In this document: one piece after another, positions 4,890 to 6,992 of the stretch
Position numbering within the stretch: the first letter of the stretch is position 1
Layout of the letters: each line of letters starts with the position of its first letter
DNA from: Pseudomonadota bacterium
GTDB taxonomy: Bacteria > Desulfobacterota > Desulfobulbia > Desulfobulbales > SURF-16
NCBI GenBank assembly: GCA_030597865.1
Contig: JAUVQZ010000150.1
Coordinates: 1-6,992 of the forward strand
Direction: 5' to 3'
Length of the DNA: 6,992 bases
Made by a program: the position numbers and the translations under genes
Notes under the pieces: model-generated
What the model was told of the DNA's origin: nothing
Database searches by the model: none
Seen by the model: only the letters and a program-made list of their open reading frames with translations

Positions 4890-5801
4890 ATGTATCGTAT
4901 TCGTATGCATGGCAGGGGCGGGCAGGGTATGAAGACTGCCAGCCGCATCCTGGGCACGGCCTTCTTTCTGGAAGGCCTTGAGGTCCAGGATGCGCCGCGC
5001 TATGGTGCGGAACGGCGGGGCGCTCCCATGTTCGCCTATGTACGGGCTGACCATAAAACCATCATCGAGAGGGGTATTATTATCCAGCCTGACCTGGTGG
5101 TGGTCAGCGACGACAGCTTGATTCCCATGGCCGTGGCCGGTGTGCTGGCCGGCCTTGGCCCTGACACCCCCCTTCTCATCTGCTCCAGCCGCAAGGCATC
5201 CTTCTACCTGGAGCGCTACGACCTGAAATGCCAGGTCATTGTCTTTTCCCTGCCGTTCCCCCAAGGCAGTCGACCAGCATTAAGTAGCTGCTGCGCCGGG
5301 GCAGCAGCCGCCCTGCTGGGCCTGATCTCAGCCAACAATCTGGCCCAGGCCGTGGGCCGGGAACTCAGCGCTCTGCCCGACAATGTCATCACCGAAAACC
5401 AGCAGGCCGCCCTCACCGTCTATGACCAGCTCCAGGACCACAGGGGAATTGTCCAGCCCAGTCCAGCCCGGGTGGAAATCGGCAAGCCACAATGGCTTGA
5501 TCTGCCCCTGGAGGCCGCCAGCATATCCGCCCCGGCCATCCACGCCCCGGCCACCAGCCTGAAGATGAACACCGGTGTCTGGCGGGTCCTGCGCCCTGAG
5601 ATTGACCATGGGCAATGTATCTCCTGCGGGCTGTGCAGCACCTACTGCCCTGATGGCGCCATCACCCTCAACCCTGAGGGCAAGCCGCTCATCGATTATG
5701 ACCATTGCAAGGGCTGCCTGATCTGCCTGGCCCAATGCCCGGCCCAGGCCATCAGCGCCCACCCCGAACAGGGAACAGAGCCCCAGGAGGAAGAGTCATG
5801 A
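4890..5801 (+). CDS. 2-oxoacid:ferredoxin oxidoreductase, fused gamma and delta subunits
   Basis: A 303-residue cytoplasmic subunit of an enzyme that oxidises a 2-oxoacid and CoA to acyl-CoA and CO2, passing electrons to ferredoxin. Residues 1-185 are the gamma domain, with GRGGQGMKTASRILG (8-22) and GAERRGAPMFAYVR (39-52). An Ala/Pro-rich linker (about 186-225) leads to the delta domain, announced by TGVWRVLRPEID (228-239). It carries two [4Fe-4S] sites: Cys243, 246, 249, 253 and Cys273, 276, 279, 283, each in CxxCxxCxxxCP form. Gamma and delta are often separate genes; here they are one chain. GGAGGA (4879-4884) lies 5 bases before the ATG. An ATG at 4886 is out of frame and stops at once. 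The stop overlaps the alpha start (ATGA), indicating translational coupling. Substrate (pyruvate, 2-oxoisovalerate or arylpyruvate) is not fixed by this subunit; the upstream dehydrogenase favours a branched-chain or aromatic one. Confidence 0.93.
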   Translation: MYRIRMHGRGGQGMKTASRILGTAFFLEGLEVQDAPRYGAERRGAPMFAYVRADHKTIIERGIIIQPDLVVVSDDSLIPMAVAGVLAGLGPDTPLLICSSRKASFYLERYDLKCQVIVFSLPFPQGSRPALSSCCAGAAAALLGLISANNLAQAVGRELSALPDNVITENQQAALTVYDQLQDHRGIVQPSPARVEIGKPQWLDLPLEAASISAPAIHAPATSLKMNTGVWRVLRPEIDHGQCISCGLCSTYCPDGAITLNPEGKPLIDYDHCKGCLICLAQCPAQAISAHPEQGTEPQEEES

Positions 5802-6992
5802 GCCGCACCCTTCTCACCGGTAATGGTGCTGCGGCCTGGGGGGCCCGCCTGGCCCGGATCAACTATCTGCCCGCCTTTCCCATCACCCCCCAGACCGAGA
5901 TCATCGAGACCATCAGCGCCTGGATCGACCAGGGCGACATGGAGTGCCGGATGGTGACCATGGATTCCGAGCATTCGATGATCACCGCTGCCGGGGCCGC
6001 GGCCGCCACCGGGGTGCGCACCTTCACCGCCACCTCCAGCCAGGGTCTGCTCTACGCTATGGAGATGATCTATAGCGTGGCCGGCTGGCGGGTGCCCCTG
6101 GTCCTGGTCAACGTCTCCAGGGCCCTGGCCGCCCCCATCACCCTGGAGCCGGACCATAATGATGTGCTGGCCGCCCGCGACAGCGGTTTTCTGCAGATCC
6201 ACTGCGCCACCTGCCAGGAGGTGGTGGACACCATGCTCATGGCCCATCGCCTCAGTGAGGATGAGCGGGTGCGCTTGCCGGTGATCGTCAATCTGGACGG
6301 CTATTACCTCTCCTTCACCAGGGAGCCGGTGGAGCTGCCCACCCCTGAAATTGCCAGCCGCTTCCTGCCTGCCCCCACGGCCCGGGCCGACCAGATCCAG
6401 GCCTCCCATCCCACCTCCCAGGGCATTGCCGTGCTGGGCGGCTCCCAATACTCCTACTTCCGCTACCAGCATCACCTAGCTGCCCTGGCCAGCCTCTCTG
6501 TCTATGAAGAGTTGGGGCGGGAGTATGGCGAGCTCACCGGCCGCCCCTACACGGCCCTGGAGCTCTACTGCTGTGAGGATGCCGACATAGCCTTTGTGAT
6601 GATCGGCTCCTTTGCCACCAAGGCCAAGGATGCGGTGGACCGTCTGCGGAAACAGGGACTTCCCATCGGCCTGGTCCGCCTCCGCCTGGTGCGGCCCTTC
6701 CCTGCCCATGAACTGGCAACGGCCCTGGCTGGCAAGAAAGGGGTGGCGGTGATCGACCAGAACCTCTCCATGGGCAAGGGCGGCATCCTCTTTCATGAGC
6801 TGACCTCGGTCCTCTATAACCGGCAGGATCGGCCCAGGGTGGTGACCAGCTATGTGGGGGGCCTGGGGGGCCGCGACATCAGCCTGGAGGATTTCCGTGG
6901 CATGGCCGAAGAGACCATGCAGGCCGCTGAAAACGGCCAGGTGCCTCCACCACGCCTCCTCTACACGGCAGCCGAGCTTGCCCAGATGCGGG
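5798..6992 (+). CDS. 2-oxoacid:ferredoxin oxidoreductase alpha subunit (runs off right edge)
   Basis: 398 codons are open from ATG 5798 to the window end without a stop, close to the usual full length of this family, so only a short C-terminus is missing. AGGAGG (5785-5790) lies 7 bases ahead, and the ATG overlaps the preceding stop. The first domain binds thiamine diphosphate: LLTGNGAAAWGARLA near the start, FPITPQT (27-33, usually YPITPST), EHS with Glu58, TATSSQG (77-83), and a PVIVNLDGYYLS segment (161-172). A transketolase C-terminal-like domain (about 255-370) shows MIGSFATKAKDAV (268-280), LVRPFP (297-302) and YVGGLGGRDIS (352-362). At 105-122 the usual NRALSAPxNIWNDHSD stretch reads NVSRALAAPITLEPDHND, departing from the pyruvate-type form. 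The beta subunit, which carries the rest of the thiamine site, should follow beyond the edge. Confidence 0.93.
   Translation, partial: MSRTLLTGNGAAAWGARLARINYLPAFPITPQTEIIETISAWIDQGDMECRMVTMDSEHSMITAAGAAAATGVRTFTATSSQGLLYAMEMIYSVAGWRVPLVLVNVSRALAAPITLEPDHNDVLAARDSGFLQIHCATCQEVVDTMLMAHRLSEDERVRLPVIVNLDGYYLSFTREPVELPTPEIASRFLPAPTARADQIQASHPTSQGIAVLGGSQYSYFRYQHHLAALASLSVYEELGREYGELTGRPYTALELYCCEDADIAFVMIGSFATKAKDAVDRLRKQGLPIGLVRLRLVRPFPAHELATALAGKKGVAVIDQNLSMGKGGILFHELTSVLYNRQDRPRVVTSYVGGLGGRDISLEDFRGMAEETMQAAENGQVPPPRLLYTAAELAQMR

Noticed and set aside
5696..6475. 259-codon minus-strand open frame across the two oxidoreductase genes
   Set aside because: Its Gly/His-rich composition is that of an antisense shadow of GC-rich coding DNA, and both sense genes are confirmed by motifs.

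Overview
The window looks like chromosomal DNA of an anaerobic bacterium, most plausibly a deltaproteobacterial (Desulfobacterota, Desulfobulbales-like) sulfate reducer or relative. This is inferred from the gene types: a ferredoxin-linked 2-oxoacid oxidoreductase with the gamma/delta/alpha gene order, an amino-acid dehydrogenase beside it, and a ModA-like lipoprotein paired with a histidine kinase. The assignment rests on protein character only; there is no rRNA or other marker.

Left half (1-3333, all genes on the minus strand). The first 30 codons of a SLOG/Rossmann-like gene run off the left edge (1-90). A 402-base gene-free stretch (91-492) separates it from the next gene. That stretch holds a good minus-strand promoter for the partial gene, two small inverted repeats, and a nested imperfect palindrome at 252-437 that looks like a MITE-type or structured-RNA element. 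Next, read from right to left, is a two-gene operon: a solute-binding lipoprotein (2530-3333, GTG start) followed 9 bases later by a membrane hybrid histidine kinase (493-2520). The kinase's C-terminal receiver domain has lost its phosphoacceptor aspartate. The pair is best read as a sensory module in which a periplasmic binding protein presents a ligand to the kinase.

Middle (3334-3594). This is a divergent control region with a minus-strand promoter for the lipoprotein operon, a perfect 12-bp inverted repeat, and a plus-strand promoter (TTGACA/TATGCT). Two 11-bp direct repeats bracket the -10 of the plus-strand promoter.

Right half (3595-6992, plus strand, visibly more GC-rich). A Leu/Phe/Val-type amino-acid dehydrogenase (3595-4704) is followed by ten perfect copies of a 7-bp tandem repeat and a weak terminator-like hairpin. 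Then come a fused gamma-delta subunit (4890-5801) and the alpha subunit (5798 to the window end) of a 2-oxoacid:ferredoxin oxidoreductase; the beta subunit is expected just beyond the right edge. Together these genes suggest oxidative catabolism, or the reverse synthesis, of hydrophobic amino acids: amino acid to 2-oxoacid (dehydrogenase, NAD+), then 2-oxoacid to acyl-CoA + CO2 with reduction of ferredoxin (oxidoreductase). No mobile-element protein, tRNA, rRNA or CRISPR array was seen.
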